From positions 1 to 6,931 of the forward strand of contig JBICHM010000037.1 in assembly GCA_043101835.1 (NCBI GenBank): DNA of 6,931 bases, written 5' to 3'. A program made the translations under genes and the position numbers. This DNA comes from JBICHM01 sp043101835 (lineage in GTDB: Bacteria > Planctomycetota > Phycisphaerae > Phycisphaerales > UBA1924). Positions 6,463 to 6,931 of the stretch are shown piece after piece (position 1 is the first letter of the stretch; the number at the start of each line of letters is the position of its first letter). Under the pieces are notes generated by a model. That model did not search any database and was not told where the DNA came from. It saw only the letters and a program-made list of their open reading frames with translations.

Positions 6463-6495
6463 CGGCGCCCGCGCTCGAACCGAGCGCTGGCGCCG
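6463..6495 (+). terminator. Strong hairpin after the hydrolase gene
   Basis: CGGCGCC (6463-6469) pairs with GGCGCCG (6489-6495), and GCGCTCG (6471-6477) pairs with CGAGCGC (6481-6487), with one C/T mismatch (6470/6488) and the loop AAC. That makes 14 base pairs in a 15-position stem, beginning 23 bases after the hydrolase stop. A run of five T at 6518-6522 follows, but 22 bases away, so it is not a classical intrinsic terminator. The position still fits a 3'-end structure of the hydrolase transcript that separates it from the next gene. Confidence 0.55.
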
Positions 6496-6539
6496 CGGTC
6501 GATCGCCAGATAGGGAGTTTTTCCGGGGTCGGAATTTGT

Positions 6540-6569
6540 TTGTTTCTCCCCCTGGGGGCGCCGGATACT
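6540..6569 (+). promoter_or_regulatory. Candidate sigma70-type promoter of the last gene
   Basis: TTGTTT at 6540-6545 and GATACT at 6564-6569 are separated by 18 bp, matching the -35 consensus at three positions and the -10 consensus at four. The -35 lies in a short AT-rich patch (about 6531-6546) that stands out in this very GC-rich window. The -10 is 30 bp before the ATG at 6600, with the ribosome binding site in between. Confidence 0.45.
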
Positions 6570-6599
6570 TGCGCGATCCCCTGAGAGGAGATCCCCGCA

Positions 6600-6931
6600 A
6601 TGTCAGTTCGTCACCTGAGCGTTCTTGGCACGATGTTCGTGTGCGCGGTCGCCACCGCCGGCGACCTCAACCCGCCCCCCGGTGCAGTGTCCCCGACGAT
6701 GCTCCCGCTCGATCGCATCGAGCCGCGCGTCTGCGTGAACGACCTCGCCGGCTCGGCCGATGCGATGCATGTCATCACGCAGCCGGGCGTCTACTTCGTC
6801 GGCGCCGACATCGCCGCCGGACCCGGCATGAGCGCGATCGTCATTGATGTTGCGCCCGGCCTGGTCGGCCAGGTCGTCCTCGATCTCGGCGGCTTCACGC
6901 TGCACGGCGCCGGCGGCGGCGGGGGCGCCAG
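6600..6931 (+). CDS. Secreted beta-helix-type protein, N-terminal part (3' end outside window)
   Basis: The frame opens at ATG 6600, preceded by AGAGGAG with 9 nt spacing, and stays open to the window edge, giving 110 complete codons. A Sec-type signal peptide (MSVRHLSVLG, then TMFVCAVATA) is followed by GDLNPPPGAVSPTMLPLDRIEPRV. The next part, VITQPGVYFVGADIAAGPGMSAIVI and then VVLDLGGFTLHGAG, is the pattern of the first coils of right-handed parallel beta-helix proteins, where a strand-turn unit with LDLNGF-like ends repeats. The GDLNPP start is one I associate with exported proteins of Phycisphaerae planctomycetes. Such proteins are extracytoplasmic; some are polysaccharide lyases or adhesins, but no catalytic residue can be judged from this fragment. 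The visible end is glycine-rich (HGAGGGGGA), and the fragment has one cysteine after the signal peptide (C46). The assignment to the fold rests on pattern only. Confidence 0.7.
   Translation, partial: MSVRHLSVLGTMFVCAVATAGDLNPPPGAVSPTMLPLDRIEPRVCVNDLAGSADAMHVITQPGVYFVGADIAAGPGMSAIVIDVAPGLVGQVVLDLGGFTLHGAGGGGGA

Noticed and set aside
1..6931. tRNA, rRNA, CRISPR repeats, transposase or phage genes
   Set aside because: I read both strands for cloverleaf-like segments, regularly spaced repeats and transposase-like motifs and saw none that I could support.

Overview
This is a GC-rich bacterial chromosomal window of about 6.9 kb. It holds six protein genes, two of them cut by the window edges, and no recognisable RNA gene, CRISPR array, insertion sequence or phage gene. 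Two features suggest a planctomycete of the class Phycisphaerae: a Ser/Thr kinase fused through one membrane helix to a PD40/TolB-like propeller, and the start of a secreted beta-helix-type protein whose mature N terminus reads GDLNPPPGAV. This placement is an inference from protein style. Acidobacteria also carry the kinase type.

Layout, left to right: the 3' part of a GNAT acetyltransferase (+, 1-650); a convergent small DNA/RNA non-specific endonuclease of the EssD/Endonuclea_NS_2 type (-, 663-1115); a divergent upstream region of about 170 bp; an exported di-heme c-type cytochrome of the RoxA/CCP-like group (+, best start a CTG at 1285, end 2634); the kinase-propeller receptor (+, 2669-5377), 34 bp behind the cytochrome; a 117-bp spacer with GC-rich inverted repeats and a TetR-type operator-like palindrome; an alpha/beta hydrolase with an N-terminal signal peptide (+, 5495-6439); a 160-bp spacer with a strong hairpin and an AT-rich promoter candidate; and the start of the secreted beta-helix-like protein (+, 6600 to the right edge).

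The cytochrome and kinase could form a two-gene transcription unit. The hydrolase and the last gene each have their own upstream signals and are probably transcribed separately. Nothing in the sequence ties all six genes into one pathway, and I see no clear new multi-gene system. The points most worth a second look are the toxin-type nuclease without an obvious partner, the hairpin formed by the two convergent stop codons, the non-canonical start of the cytochrome, and the operator-like palindrome in front of an exported hydrolase.
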